Shown: positions 1-8,049 of the stretch, one piece after another
How the letters are laid out: each line of letters starts with the position of its first letter
Position numbering within the stretch: position 1 is the stretch's first letter
Assembly: GCA_048594885.1 (NCBI GenBank)
Contig: JBMDXB010000157.1
Coordinates: forward strand, 10,641 to 74,640
DNA length: 64,000 nt
Source: JBMDXB01 sp048594885
GTDB lineage: Bacteria > Acidobacteriota > Vicinamibacteria > Vicinamibacterales > 2-12-FULL-66-21
Reading direction: 5' to 3'
Notes under the pieces: model-generated
Databases searched by the model: none
Told to the model about the DNA's origin: nothing
Seen by the model: only the letters and a program-made list of their open reading frames with translations
Translations under genes and position numbers: made by a program

Positions 1-811
1 GGATGTCCGGGCCGAGGACGACGCGGCCGACGTCGCGGACGCGGACCGGCACGCCGCCGTCGCTGCGTGCGAGCACGATATCGCCGATGTCCTCCGCCTT
101 CTGAGCGTAGCCGCGGCCGCGCACCATGAACTCCGCGCCCGCCATCTCCACGAGCCGGCCGCCGACGTCGTCGTTGCCCTGACGGACGGCGTCGAGGACC
201 TTGTCGATCGGGATGTTGAACGCGCGCAGGCGATTGGGATCGACCTGCACCTGGTACTGCCGGACGAAGCCGCCGAGCGCGGCGACTTCAGCGACGCCCG
301 GTACCGCCTTCAGGTAGTAGCGGAGATACCAGTCCTGATAGCTGCGCAGCTCGTCGAGGCTGTGCGTGCCGGTCGTGTCGACGAGCGCATACTGGAACAC
401 CCAGCCGATGCCCGTGGCATCAGGGCCGAGCTCGGTCTTCACGCCCTGCGGCAGCCGCGGCAGCACGGACGACAGGTACTCGAGCGTGCGCGAGCGCGCC
501 CAGTAAATGTCCGTGCCTTCCTCGAAGATGATGTAGACGTACGAGAACCCGAAGTCCGAGAACCCGCGGACGTCCTTCACCTTCGGCGCGCCGAGCATCG
601 CCGTGACGATTGGATAGGTGACCTGATCCTCCAGGATGTCCGGGCTGCGATCCCACCGCGAGTAGACGATGACCTGCGTGTCGCTCAGATCCGGGATCGC
701 GTCGAGCGGCACCGTCTTCATCGAGTAGACGCCGGCGACGACGCCAACGGCGACGAGCAGGAAGACGAGGAAGCGATTGCGCGCCGAGAATTCGATGATG
801 GCGTCAATCAT
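1..811 (-). CDS. cusA: Copper/silver efflux RND pump CusA, N-terminal part (runs off window)
   Basis: Inner-membrane proton-driven RND pump that exports Cu(I)/Ag(I) through the adaptor and outer-membrane channel encoded just upstream. Only the first 270 codons are present; the gene continues past base 1. The first transmembrane helix (about residues 11-28) is followed by IPDLSDTQVIVYSRW, DQVTYPIVTAMLG, GFSDFGFSYVYIIF and TDIYWARSR, hallmark stretches of the CusA/CzcA heavy-metal branch, and by LGPDATGIGWVFQYAL. The ATG at 811-809 overlaps the stop of the adaptor gene by 8 bp (ATGATTGA), so the two are translationally coupled. Family is certain; Cu/Ag rather than Co/Zn/Cd specificity is inferred from these motifs and from the adaptor's metal-binding repeats. 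Confidence 0.93.
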   Translation of the reverse strand, partial: MIDAIIEFSARNRFLVFLLVAVGVVAGVYSMKTVPLDAIPDLSDTQVIVYSRWDRSPDILEDQVTYPIVTAMLGAPKVKDVRGFSDFGFSYVYIIFEEGTDIYWARSRTLEYLSSVLPRLPQGVKTELGPDATGIGWVFQYALVDTTGTHSLDELRSYQDWYLRYYLKAVPGVAEVAALGGFVRQYQVQVDPNRLRAFNIPIDKVLDAVRQGNDDVGGRLVEMAGAEFMVRGRGYAQKAEDIGDIVLARSDGGVPVRVRDVGRVVLGPDI

Positions 812-2288
812 GGCGATGCTCTTCAGGCGCCGGCGCCTTCTGCGCGGTCGTCTTCGGCGCAGCGTCCTGAGACGCCGGCTTCGCGGCGGCGTGCTGCGAG
901 TGATCCGCTGGAGCGCCCATCGCTCCTGCGGCGGCCTTCAATTGGCTCTCGGAATCGATCAGGAACGTGCCCGAGGCAACGACGCGCTCGCCGCCCGTGA
1001 GGCCGGCGGTGATCACGACGCGATCGGCGATGCGCTCGCCTGCGGTCACCTGACGCGGCTCGAGGTAGCCGTTGCCGAGATCGATGAACACCGTCTGGCG
1101 CGCGCCGGTATCGACGACGGCGCCGGCCGGCACCGTCAGCCGCTTGTCGCCGGCCACGCTGAGCTCGACGTTCACGAACATGTCCGGCTTGAGACGGACG
1201 CCGGGATTCGCCGCTTCAAGGCGCACCTTCAGCGTGCGTGTCATCGGATCGACCTGCGGCTGCACGTAGGCGACGCGTGCGGCAATCGGCGCCGCGCCGG
1301 ACGTGAAGGTGATGTGCGCGGGCGCACCCGGTCGCATCAGCGGGATGTCCGACTCGAACACATCCGCCATGATCCACACGCGGCTCAAGTCGACGATCGT
1401 GTACAGCTGGCTGTCGGGAGACACGCGCTGGTTCGGAAACACGTCGCGCTGGAGCACGAAGCCGGTCGCCGGCGAGTGGAGCGTGACGCTCTCGATAGGC
1501 TTGCCGGTCTTGAGCACGCGCTCAACCTGATCAGAGCTCAGGTCCCAGTGCTCGAGGCGCTGGCGAGCCGCCTCGAACAGCGAGTTGCCGCCCTCGGCGG
1601 CGCTCGCCATCGGGTTCTTGGCCATCAGGTCGCGCGCGCGCCGCGCCAGCAGCAGCTCCTGCTGCGACGCGATCAGCTCGGGGCTGTGAATCGTCAGCAG
1701 CGGCTGGCCGGCCTTGACGAAATCGCCGGTGAAGTTCACGAACACGCGCTCGACCCAGCCGTCGATGCGCGGGTGGACCTTGGCGAGCCGCGTCTCGTCG
1801 TAGGCGACGGTGCCAACCGTGCGGATCGTCCTCGTGCTGTCGGTCCACTCCGCCGTCGCGAACTTGACGCCGACGAGCTGCTGCCGCTCGACCGGGACGC
1901 GAATCGCCCCAGCAGGCTGCGCGATGGGATCGTCGGCGTAGACCGGCTCCAGCGTGTTGCCGGTCTCGGGATTGAGGCCGGCGGTGTGCGCGGTGTACTT
2001 CGGATCCTGCGGATCGCGGTAATACAGGATTCGCCGCTGGGCGCCGGCCGCGGGAGCGGCCGCGCCGCCGTCGGCATACACCGGCTCGAGCGCCATGCCG
2101 CAGTCCGGCGCGATGCCCGGCTTGTCGGACTTGTAGGCCGGGTGCATCGGATCGACGTAGTAGAGGATCTTCCGCTCGGCAGCGCCGCCCGCTGCCGCCG
2201 GCTTCGCCTTCACCGCTCGATAGATGTACCCGCCGCCGAACGCGAGGGCGACGAAGGCGACGAACGCGACGAATTTCAGAATCTTCAT
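804..2288 (-). CDS. cusB: RND efflux periplasmic adaptor CusB with N-terminal heavy-metal-binding repeats
   Basis: Membrane-fusion protein linking the CusA pump to the outer-membrane channel. 494 aa. Residues 1-25 form a hydrophobic signal/anchor. Then comes a heavy-metal-binding domain (YYVDPMHP...PDCGMALEPVY, about residues 41-72) and a second, degenerate copy (YYRDPQDP...GNTLEPVY, about 88-119) in which the Met, His and Cys ligands are lost. The adaptor core follows: lipoyl/barrel-sandwich half motif near 170-200 (HPRIDGWVERVFVNFTGDFVKAGQPL), helical hairpin, and a beta-barrel from about 260. A His-rich tail (ADHSQHAA..., EEHRHD) could also bind metal. It lies 7 bp after cusC and overlaps cusA. 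The middle gene of a cusCBA-type operon. Confidence 0.93.
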   Translation of the reverse strand: MKILKFVAFVAFVALAFGGGYIYRAVKAKPAAAGGAAERKILYYVDPMHPAYKSDKPGIAPDCGMALEPVYADGGAAAPAAGAQRRILYYRDPQDPKYTAHTAGLNPETGNTLEPVYADDPIAQPAGAIRVPVERQQLVGVKFATAEWTDSTRTIRTVGTVAYDETRLAKVHPRIDGWVERVFVNFTGDFVKAGQPLLTIHSPELIASQQELLLARRARDLMAKNPMASAAEGGNSLFEAARQRLEHWDLSSDQVERVLKTGKPIESVTLHSPATGFVLQRDVFPNQRVSPDSQLYTIVDLSRVWIMADVFESDIPLMRPGAPAHITFTSGAAPIAARVAYVQPQVDPMTRTLKVRLEAANPGVRLKPDMFVNVELSVAGDKRLTVPAGAVVDTGARQTVFIDLGNGYLEPRQVTAGERIADRVVITAGLTGGERVVASGTFLIDSESQLKAAAGAMGAPADHSQHAAAKPASQDAAPKTTAQKAPAPEEHRHD

Positions 2289-2295
2289 GGCAACC

Positions 2296-3549
2296 TCAGT
2301 GCGCGATCGGCGTGCCGGTCATCTCTTCCAGCCGGCTGATGGCCTGATGGAGCTGCATCAGCTCCTCGAAGTAGGACATCTCGTATTCGAGAACCATCGT
2401 GAAATTCGTGAGGACCGAGAGGAAGTCCACGCTGCCCGTCTGGTAGCTCGCCATCGACGACTCGAGCGCGAGGCGTGCTTGCGGCAGCACCGTGTCGCGG
2501 TACATCGTCGCGAGCTGCACCGATGTCGCGGCCATCTCGTAGTCTTCCTGGAGCGATCCCTGGAGCGAGAGGCGGCTGCTCGCGAGGGTCTGCTTCGCGG
2601 CGGCTGCCAGGTTCAATTGCTCGCTGACGGCAGCGGCGCGGCGCTTCCTCTGCAGCGGAATCGTGACGTCGAACCGGAACTCGTACATCGGCGGCATCGA
2701 TCCCTGGTTCGCGTAGCCGCCGGAGAATGCGAAGTCCGGCTTGAACTCGAGCCGCGCGGCATTCACCGCCAGGCTGGCGCGATCGATCATCAACTGGTCG
2801 CGTTTCAGCATCGGCGCGTTCGCCGACGCCCGCGCACTCAGCGCGTCGAGCGGCTCGGCGAACGGCGTGAACACGAGATCCTCCGGCAGGCCGATGGGCG
2901 TGCCGGCGGGCCGCGACAGCAGCGCGTTCAACGCCCCTTCACGCGCGCGCCGCAGCTGCTCGATGCGCTGCTGCTGCAGCTCGAGGATGCTGATCTGCGT
3001 CTGCGCCTTGATGACGTCCTGCTGTGCCGCCTGCCCCACGGCGTAGCGCTGCTCGCTGACTTTCACCAGCGTGCGCAGCAGGTCGCGGTTGCGTTCGAGC
3101 ACGTCGCCGACGGCGTGGGTATAGGCGAGCGCGTAATACGCCTGCTTCACGCGCGAGCCGACACTCAGCCGCGCGGCTTCGATCTGCTGGAACTCGGCGT
3201 CCGCTTCCTTGTCGGCCACGGCAGCGCGCGCGTCACGCTTGCCGGGATACGGGACCTCCTGCGTGACCATCAAGCCGATGTTGGCCGTGGGTTCGCTGCC
3301 AAGGCCGGCCCCGGGGAGCGGATTACCGGAAGAGGCCCAGCCCGCGGACACCATCGGATCCGGCAGGCTGCGCTCCTGCACCGGGCGCTGCCGCGCAGCC
3401 TCGTAGCGCTGCTCGGCGGCGAGGATCTCCGGATGGCTCTTGAGCGCCAGCGCGACGGCGTCGGCCAGCGTCAGCCTCGGCGCGGGCTCCTGCGCCATCG
3501 CCGGCGCGGCGGCGAACGAGAAAAGGACGAGAGAAAGTGCGACTCGCAT
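2296..3549 (-). CDS. TolC-family outer-membrane channel of the metal efflux system (CusC/CzcC-like)
   Basis: Outer-membrane efflux protein expected to trimerise and complete the tripartite exporter with CusB and CusA. 417 aa from the chosen ATG, which begins a clear signal peptide (MRVALSLVLFSFAAAPAMAQ). The frame is open 18 codons further upstream, but that stretch is polar and not secretion-like. Two OEP repeats are visible as long amphipathic helices (LTLADAVALALKSHPEILAAEQ near the N terminus; LQGSLQEDYEMAATSVQLATMY near the C terminus), with the loop phrase MVTQEVPYPGKRDARAAVAD between them, typical of the CusC/CzcC group. First gene of the cus operon; promoter expected in 3550-3630. Confidence 0.9.
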   Translation of the reverse strand: MRVALSLVLFSFAAAPAMAQEPAPRLTLADAVALALKSHPEILAAEQRYEAARQRPVQERSLPDPMVSAGWASSGNPLPGAGLGSEPTANIGLMVTQEVPYPGKRDARAAVADKEADAEFQQIEAARLSVGSRVKQAYYALAYTHAVGDVLERNRDLLRTLVKVSEQRYAVGQAAQQDVIKAQTQISILELQQQRIEQLRRAREGALNALLSRPAGTPIGLPEDLVFTPFAEPLDALSARASANAPMLKRDQLMIDRASLAVNAARLEFKPDFAFSGGYANQGSMPPMYEFRFDVTIPLQRKRRAAAVSEQLNLAAAAKQTLASSRLSLQGSLQEDYEMAATSVQLATMYRDTVLPQARLALESSMASYQTGSVDFLSVLTNFTMVLEYEMSYFEELMQLHQAISRLEEMTGTPIAH

Positions 3550-3630
3550 GACAACGTTCCCAAAACGGCGCGCGGACGGATCCGCACACCCATCACCAGA
3601 CAATCCGTGAGTTGTGGTTTGGGAACGACG

Positions 3631-4026
3631 CTAGATGACGAGGGTAGCGAGCAGGCTCAGACGTTCCGAGGTACCGAGAGGCGGCACTTCGAACCGACGC
3701 GCGCGAGGCCGCGGCACGGCCGGCACGAAGAGGTCCGGCGTCGCCGTCAGCGCGGTGGAATACGCCGCCGAACCGTTCGACAGACGCTTCGCGGGCTCGG
3801 CGTCGTTGTGATCAGGCTGCTGGCATTCGCACTGCGCGATCCGCGTGACGTCGCAGCACGCATGGGCGGACATCTGGGCGGCCATCTCGCAGTGGCGCGA
3901 CGGCTCGGGCATGCAGAATGCCCCCGCCGCGGGCGCCAGCAGCGCGATCAGCGCGAAGACCGCCGAGAACTTGCGTACAACCTGGAACACGGTGCCTGCG
4001 AAGATGCACAAGGGGTGCCACTCCAT
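3631..4026 (-). CDS. Small exported Cys/His-rich protein upstream of the cus operon
   Basis: Not assignable to a named family. 131 aa from ATG 4026; the frame is open to 4143 but the extra N terminus is not protein-like. A hydrophobic stretch (KFSAVFALIALLAPAAGAF, about residues 18-37) looks like a signal peptide. It is followed by a compact segment with seven Cys and three His in about 35 residues (CMPEPSRHCEM, HACCDVTR, CECQQPDHND), then a low-complexity tail. It lies about 80 bp upstream of the outer-membrane channel gene on the same strand. A periplasmic metal-binding role is inference from composition and neighbourhood only. The start could be the GTG about 11 codons downstream. Confidence 0.55.
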   Translation of the reverse strand: MEWHPLCIFAGTVFQVVRKFSAVFALIALLAPAAGAFCMPEPSRHCEMAAQMSAHACCDVTRIAQCECQQPDHNDAEPAKRLSNGSAAYSTALTATPDLFVPAVPRPRARRFEVPPLGTSERLSLLATLVI

Positions 4027-4139
4027 GGTACGGCATCCGAGGCTCGTTTGCCCACGGAGTGCCGGAGAGTGCCGAAGTCCCGCCGAGCTGAGGTGCGGAA
4101 AATCCGGCAGGGGTGCGGGATCTTCCGCGGCATCACCCC

Positions 4140-4604
4140 TCAATCGAGGTCACGAAGCTGATCGTCCAGCGTCTGCGCGTATCGGCTGTCCGGGGCGCCG
4201 ACCGGCAAGGGATGCGATTCCAGAGTCGCCGAGCGCCGGCGGGTGACGCGCCGCAGCGCGACGACGAGGACCGCCGCGCCAGCGACGAACCCGAGTACCG
4301 ACAGCACGTACAGGACCCGGCCCGCACCGGCGGCCGGAGGCTCGGCCAGGATCCGGTTCCCGTACTGCGCGACATACGCCTCCAGGATCTGATCTCGCGT
4401 CTCTCCGGCCTCCAGCCGCCGCCGGATGTCTTTTCGCACCTCGTCCGCCGCCGGCGAGCCGTGCACCGATACCTGCTGCGTGAAACAGCACGGCGCAATC
4501 AGCATGGTCTCGATCTCACGCGCGACGCGCTCGCGATCCGGCGTGGTGATGCCGGCGGCGACTGCCAGTCCGAGGAGGAGGGCCGGAAATCCTGTCACGT
4601 GCAC
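4140..4604 (-). CDS. CcmH/CycL-family cytochrome c maturation-type protein with a vicinal CC motif
   Basis: CcmH proteins are membrane-anchored thiol-oxidoreductases that prepare apocytochrome c for haem ligation. 154 aa: N-terminal hydrophobic segment (PALLLGLAVAAGI), a helical hairpin domain (DEVRKDIRRRLEAGETRDQILEAYVAQYGNRIL, strongly CcmH-like), then a C-terminal transmembrane helix (VLYVLSVLGFVAGAAVLVVAL). The classical LRCxxCQ active site is replaced by LIAPCCFTQQVSVHGS (Cys39-Cys40). Start codon is GTG; a second in-frame GTG two codons later has better spacing to the AAGGGG ribosome site. No other ccm genes are nearby, so this is a stand-alone member. Family confident, function uncertain. 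Confidence 0.72.
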   Translation of the reverse strand: MHVTGFPALLLGLAVAAGITTPDRERVAREIETMLIAPCCFTQQVSVHGSPAADEVRKDIRRRLEAGETRDQILEAYVAQYGNRILAEPPAAGAGRVLYVLSVLGFVAGAAVLVVALRRVTRRRSATLESHPLPVGAPDSRYAQTLDDQLRDLD

Positions 4605-4781
4605 ATACCCCTTGCGAGTTCAAGCGAAACCGGCGCCACCGGCGGACCAGCGTGGAAATTGCACGGTTTCTCTCGACCTGCTGAAAGGCCGGGGAAAATC
4701 TGGTCTTCGTGTGCCCGGGTGCGCATCTCCGCCGCGAGAAATCCGGCACCGCGTCCGGACCTTCGGCAGAGAGGAGGCACC

Positions 4782-5564
4782 ATGCAGTCCGTGGGCTTCA
4801 TCGGAGGAGGCAGAATTACGCGCATTTTGGTCGGGGGGTGGGCTCGCGCCCGGGCCCTGCCGGACAGCGTTCGCGTGCACGACCTGAACCCGCTGGCCGT
4901 CGAGGCGCTGCACGCCATGGCGCCGGCCGTCGAGGACGCGCCGGCGGAGGCCGCCGCGCTGGCCGACGTCGTCTTCGTCGCGCTGCATCCGCCCGCCGTC
5001 ATCCAGGCCGTCTGGGAAATCCGGCCGTATCTCACGCGTGAGGCGATCCTCGTCTCGCTGGCACCGAAGATTCCAATCGCGGCGCTCGAGGCCGCCTCAG
5101 GCACCTCGCGCATCGTGCGGATGATTCCGAACGCACCGTCGTTGATCGGACGCGGCTACAACCCCGTCACCTACGGAACCGGCGTCGATGCCGACGAACA
5201 GATCTCGCTGGCCGCGCTCTTCTCGCCGTGGGGACAGACGCCGGAAGTGCCTGAGTCGCACCTCGAGGCGTATGCGGTGCTGACGGGCATGGGCCCGACC
5301 TACTTCTGGTTCCAGTGGCAGGCGCTGCGCGAAATTGCCGCGAGCTTCGGGCTGCCCGCCGCCGACGCGGACGCCGCGCTGCACGCGATGGTGGAGGGCG
5401 CCGTCGCGACGCTGGTGAAGAGCGGTCTGCCGCCGTCCGCGGTGATCGATCTCGTGCCCGTGAAGCCGCTGGCGGAGATAGAAGCGGGCGTCACGGCGGC
5501 GTACCGGATGGCGCTGCCGGCGCTGCATTCGAAGATCAAGCCGACCGAAATCGTCGCGGTCTGA
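4782..5564 (+). CDS. ProC-family NAD(P)-dependent oxidoreductase lacking the P5CR substrate motif
   Basis: 260 aa. N-terminal Rossmann fold starts MQSVGFIGGGRITRIL (GxGxxx dinucleotide loop) and has the ProC-like strand ADVVFVALHPPAV and RIVRMIPNAPSLIGRGYNPV. The C-terminal helical domain keeps GMGPTYFWFQWQALREIA, where true pyrroline-5-carboxylate reductases have GSGPAY. The SPGGTT-type proline-binding segment expected after the long helices is absent; the region reads VIDLVPVKPLAEIEAG. The reaction is therefore probably not proline synthesis, and an imine or ketone reductase is possible. Start at ATG 4782 is set by GAGGAGG just upstream and by the nucleotide-binding motif beginning at residue 4; the much longer upstream open frame is not coding. 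Confidence 0.8.
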   Translation: MQSVGFIGGGRITRILVGGWARARALPDSVRVHDLNPLAVEALHAMAPAVEDAPAEAAALADVVFVALHPPAVIQAVWEIRPYLTREAILVSLAPKIPIAALEAASGTSRIVRMIPNAPSLIGRGYNPVTYGTGVDADEQISLAALFSPWGQTPEVPESHLEAYAVLTGMGPTYFWFQWQALREIAASFGLPAADADAALHAMVEGAVATLVKSGLPPSAVIDLVPVKPLAEIEAGVTAAYRMALPALHSKIKPTEIVAV

Positions 5565-5569
5565 ACCGG

Positions 5570-7183
5570 TTACCTGTCGAGCGGACGGACGCTCACGTCG
5601 AGCACGGCGAGGCGCTGCAGGTGCGGGCGCAGGCGCTCGAGAAAACCGGCGTAGTCCTTCTGCTCCTTCGGCGTCCACACGACCTCGGCAAGCGCGGTCA
5701 AGCGCGGAAACGCCATGTACTCGACGCGCTTCGGCGTCGGCAGGTATTCCGTCCAGAGCTGCGCTTGCGCGCCGAGCACGTGCTTCGCGAACTGCGGCTC
5801 GAGCTCCTCGGGAATCGGCTCGTAGCCATAGACGGTCTCGAGCGGCAGGAACCCGCCGATCGCCAGCGGCTCGCTCGCGCGATCCTTGGACTGGTAATAA
5901 TCGAGATACGTGTGCGTCGTCGGCGCCATGACGACGTCGTGGTTCGCGCGGGCGGCTTCGATGCCCCCTTTGACGCCGCGCCATGACATGACGACGGCGT
6001 TCTCGGCGAGGCCGCCCTCGAGGATCTCGTCCCAACCGACGAGGCGCCGGCCTTTCGAGGTCAGGAACGCGTCCATCTGGCGGATGAACCAGCTCTGAAG
6101 CGCGTGCTCGTCGGGGAGCCCCAGTTCCTTGATGCGCTGCTGGATGCGCGCGTTCGTCTTCCACTTCGCCTTGTCCGCCTCGTCGCCGCCGATGTGGATG
6201 TAGCGGCTCGGGAAGAGCGACATCACCTCGGTGAGCACGTTCTGCATGAACGTGATGGTCGACGGCTCCGCGTTGAGGATGTCGCTGAAGATGCCCCAGC
6301 GCGTCGCCACCTGCAGCGGCTCGCCGCCGAGACCGAGCTCCGGATACGCCGTGATGGCGGCCACCGCGTGGCCGGGCATCTCGATCTCCGGCACGACGTC
6401 GATGAATCGCGCCTTCGCATACGCGACGATCTCGCGCACGTCATCCTGGGTGTAGAAGCCGCAGTGCGGCGTCGCGTCGAACTTCCATTGCTTCTCGTCG
6501 CGGACGTAGCGGCCGACGAGCGTCTCCTTGCGGCACGAGCCGACGCTCGTCAGCTTCGGATACTGCTCGATCTCGAGCCGCCAGCCCTGGTCGTCGGTGA
6601 GATGCCAGTGAAAGGTGTTCAGCTTGTGGAGCGCCAGCAGGTCGATGTACTTCTTCACGAACTCGCGCGGCATGAAGTGGCGCGCGACGTCGAGGTGCGC
6701 GCCGCGCCAGGCGAAGCGCGGTCTGTCCTCAATCGTGACGGCGGGCAACGTCCACTCGACGTGTTCTGGCGGCGCCTCTCTGAAGATCTCCGGCGGCAGC
6801 AATTGCCTGATCGTCTGGACGGCGTAGAACAGTCCCGCGAGCTCCGGCGCGCGCGCAATGACGCGCGAGGGCTGCACCTCGAGCGTGTAGCCTTCGCGGC
6901 CGAGGCGCTTCAGCGTCGCATCCCGTCGGAGGACGATCGCGCCGGCCGGATTTACGGCGCTGACCTGCACTCGCAACGAGAAGCCGATCGCCGGCTCGAG
7001 ATAGTCCGCGAGCTGCCGGGCGATCCGCGCGCTGGCGGCGTCGGCGACGATCGTGGTGTTCGCTGTGATGCGGAACGTTCCGTCGTGCGGCTTGACGGAA
7101 ACAGGTCGCGGAATGATGGAAATCTGCGCGGCGCTCGACTGCGGCGCGAGCGCGGCAAGCATGGCAAAGATGATGACGGTCAT
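5570..7183 (-). CDS. Secreted beta-N-acetylhexosaminidase, GH20
   Basis: Exo-acting enzyme that removes terminal GlcNAc/GalNAc from glycans or chitooligosaccharides by substrate-assisted catalysis. 537 aa. Signal peptide MTVIIFAMLAALAPQSSAAQ, then the GH20 N-terminal alpha/beta domain (IIPRPVSVKPHDGTFRI ...). The TIM barrel begins near RFAWRGAHLDVARHF and HWHLTDDQGWRLEI. The catalytic pair is Asp334-Glu335 in HIGGDEADKAKW. Substrate-pocket Trp residues are visible in GWDEILEGGL, MSWRGVKGG and QLWTEYLPTPKRVEYMAFPR. Start chosen at the signal peptide; its ATG overlaps the stop of the upstream gene by one base (TGATG), so both are co-translated. Part of a glycan-use group with the nearby ThuA and GH2 genes. 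Confidence 0.93.
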   Translation of the reverse strand: MTVIIFAMLAALAPQSSAAQISIIPRPVSVKPHDGTFRITANTTIVADAASARIARQLADYLEPAIGFSLRVQVSAVNPAGAIVLRRDATLKRLGREGYTLEVQPSRVIARAPELAGLFYAVQTIRQLLPPEIFREAPPEHVEWTLPAVTIEDRPRFAWRGAHLDVARHFMPREFVKKYIDLLALHKLNTFHWHLTDDQGWRLEIEQYPKLTSVGSCRKETLVGRYVRDEKQWKFDATPHCGFYTQDDVREIVAYAKARFIDVVPEIEMPGHAVAAITAYPELGLGGEPLQVATRWGIFSDILNAEPSTITFMQNVLTEVMSLFPSRYIHIGGDEADKAKWKTNARIQQRIKELGLPDEHALQSWFIRQMDAFLTSKGRRLVGWDEILEGGLAENAVVMSWRGVKGGIEAARANHDVVMAPTTHTYLDYYQSKDRASEPLAIGGFLPLETVYGYEPIPEELEPQFAKHVLGAQAQLWTEYLPTPKRVEYMAFPRLTALAEVVWTPKEQKDYAGFLERLRPHLQRLAVLDVSVRPLDR

Positions 7184-8034
7184 CAGAGCACCAGACGAAG
7201 TCCGAAATTGAGATCGAAGGTCCACGGACGGATACGCAACGGAGCGGGCGCGAGCATCTCCTGAGCCTCGCTGACGGTCAGCGAAAACAGGCCGTCGCCG
7301 ACGGCGGTCACGCGGACCGGCGCCCCAATCGTTCGCGGCGCCATGACTCGCAGCCCCGCGGTGAATCCGGCGCGATTGGTGAACGCGCGAAACACGTCGA
7401 ATCCGGCGACCGCGCCAATGCTCCACTTGCGATCGACGGTAAGCGTCAGCGCGCGATCGTCGCTGAACAGCGTCGAGTGGCCGCCCAGCCGGAACACGCT
7501 GAGAGCGACAGGCTCGAACTCACCGCTGACAGCGACCAGCGCCAGGCCGCCAGAGACCCGCGCCTCGAGACGCCGCGCGTCGCCGAAGCGGCCGATCGCC
7601 AGGACGTCGAGGCAGACGGTCCGAAGCTCCCCCCCGGGCGCAGGTTGATCGGTGGAGGTCTGCAGCGAGAACTGCCGCGGGACGTAGTCCGGCGGCTGCC
7701 GCGACGTGTAGGTCAGCGACACGTGATGCGGGCCACTCGTTCCGCTCACGGTCGAGGAACGGAACCCGGCGCGTGCCTCGACGCCCGCGTGCCGCGCCGG
7801 AAACCACGCGACCGCTCCCCAGACCGCTGGCCGGCGACTGCGCTGAAGCGTGACTGTCTGCCCCGCCTCGCCGGAGGATTCGAACGCGACGACCGGAGGA
7901 ACGTAGCGCGTGTCGTAAAGGAAGGACGACTGCCGAAGCGGCACGTCCACTCCGCCTGCGAGCTCGATCGACTGCGCTTGTGAGGGCCCCGGCACGAGCA
8001 GCAGCGTCGTCAACGCAACGACGCTCGCGCGCAT
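7183..8034 (-). CDS. Secreted hypothetical protein, probable outer-membrane beta-barrel
   Basis: I recognise no specific family. 283 aa with a clear signal peptide (ASVVALTTLLLVPGPSQAQ). The mature part alternates polar and hydrophobic residues with frequent short turns and ends in aromatic/hydrophobic strands (PWTFDLNFGLRLVL), the pattern of an outer-membrane beta-barrel with a terminal beta signal. It is translationally coupled to the GH20 gene through TGATG. It may be a porin-like or envelope protein serving the glycan-degradation group, but that role is inference. No catalytic motif is visible. Confidence 0.72.
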   Translation of the reverse strand: MRASVVALTTLLLVPGPSQAQSIELAGGVDVPLRQSSFLYDTRYVPPVVAFESSGEAGQTVTLQRSRRPAVWGAVAWFPARHAGVEARAGFRSSTVSGTSGPHHVSLTYTSRQPPDYVPRQFSLQTSTDQPAPGGELRTVCLDVLAIGRFGDARRLEARVSGGLALVAVSGEFEPVALSVFRLGGHSTLFSDDRALTLTVDRKWSIGAVAGFDVFRAFTNRAGFTAGLRVMAPRTIGAPVRVTAVGDGLFSLTVSEAQEMLAPAPLRIRPWTFDLNFGLRLVL

Positions 8035-8049
8035 ACGGCCACTATACGC

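Noticed and set aside
777..2339. Long open frame antisense to the CusB gene (520 codons, plus strand)
   Set aside because: Arg/His/Leu-rich composition typical of antisense reading in GC-rich DNA; the opposite strand encodes an unmistakable adaptor protein.
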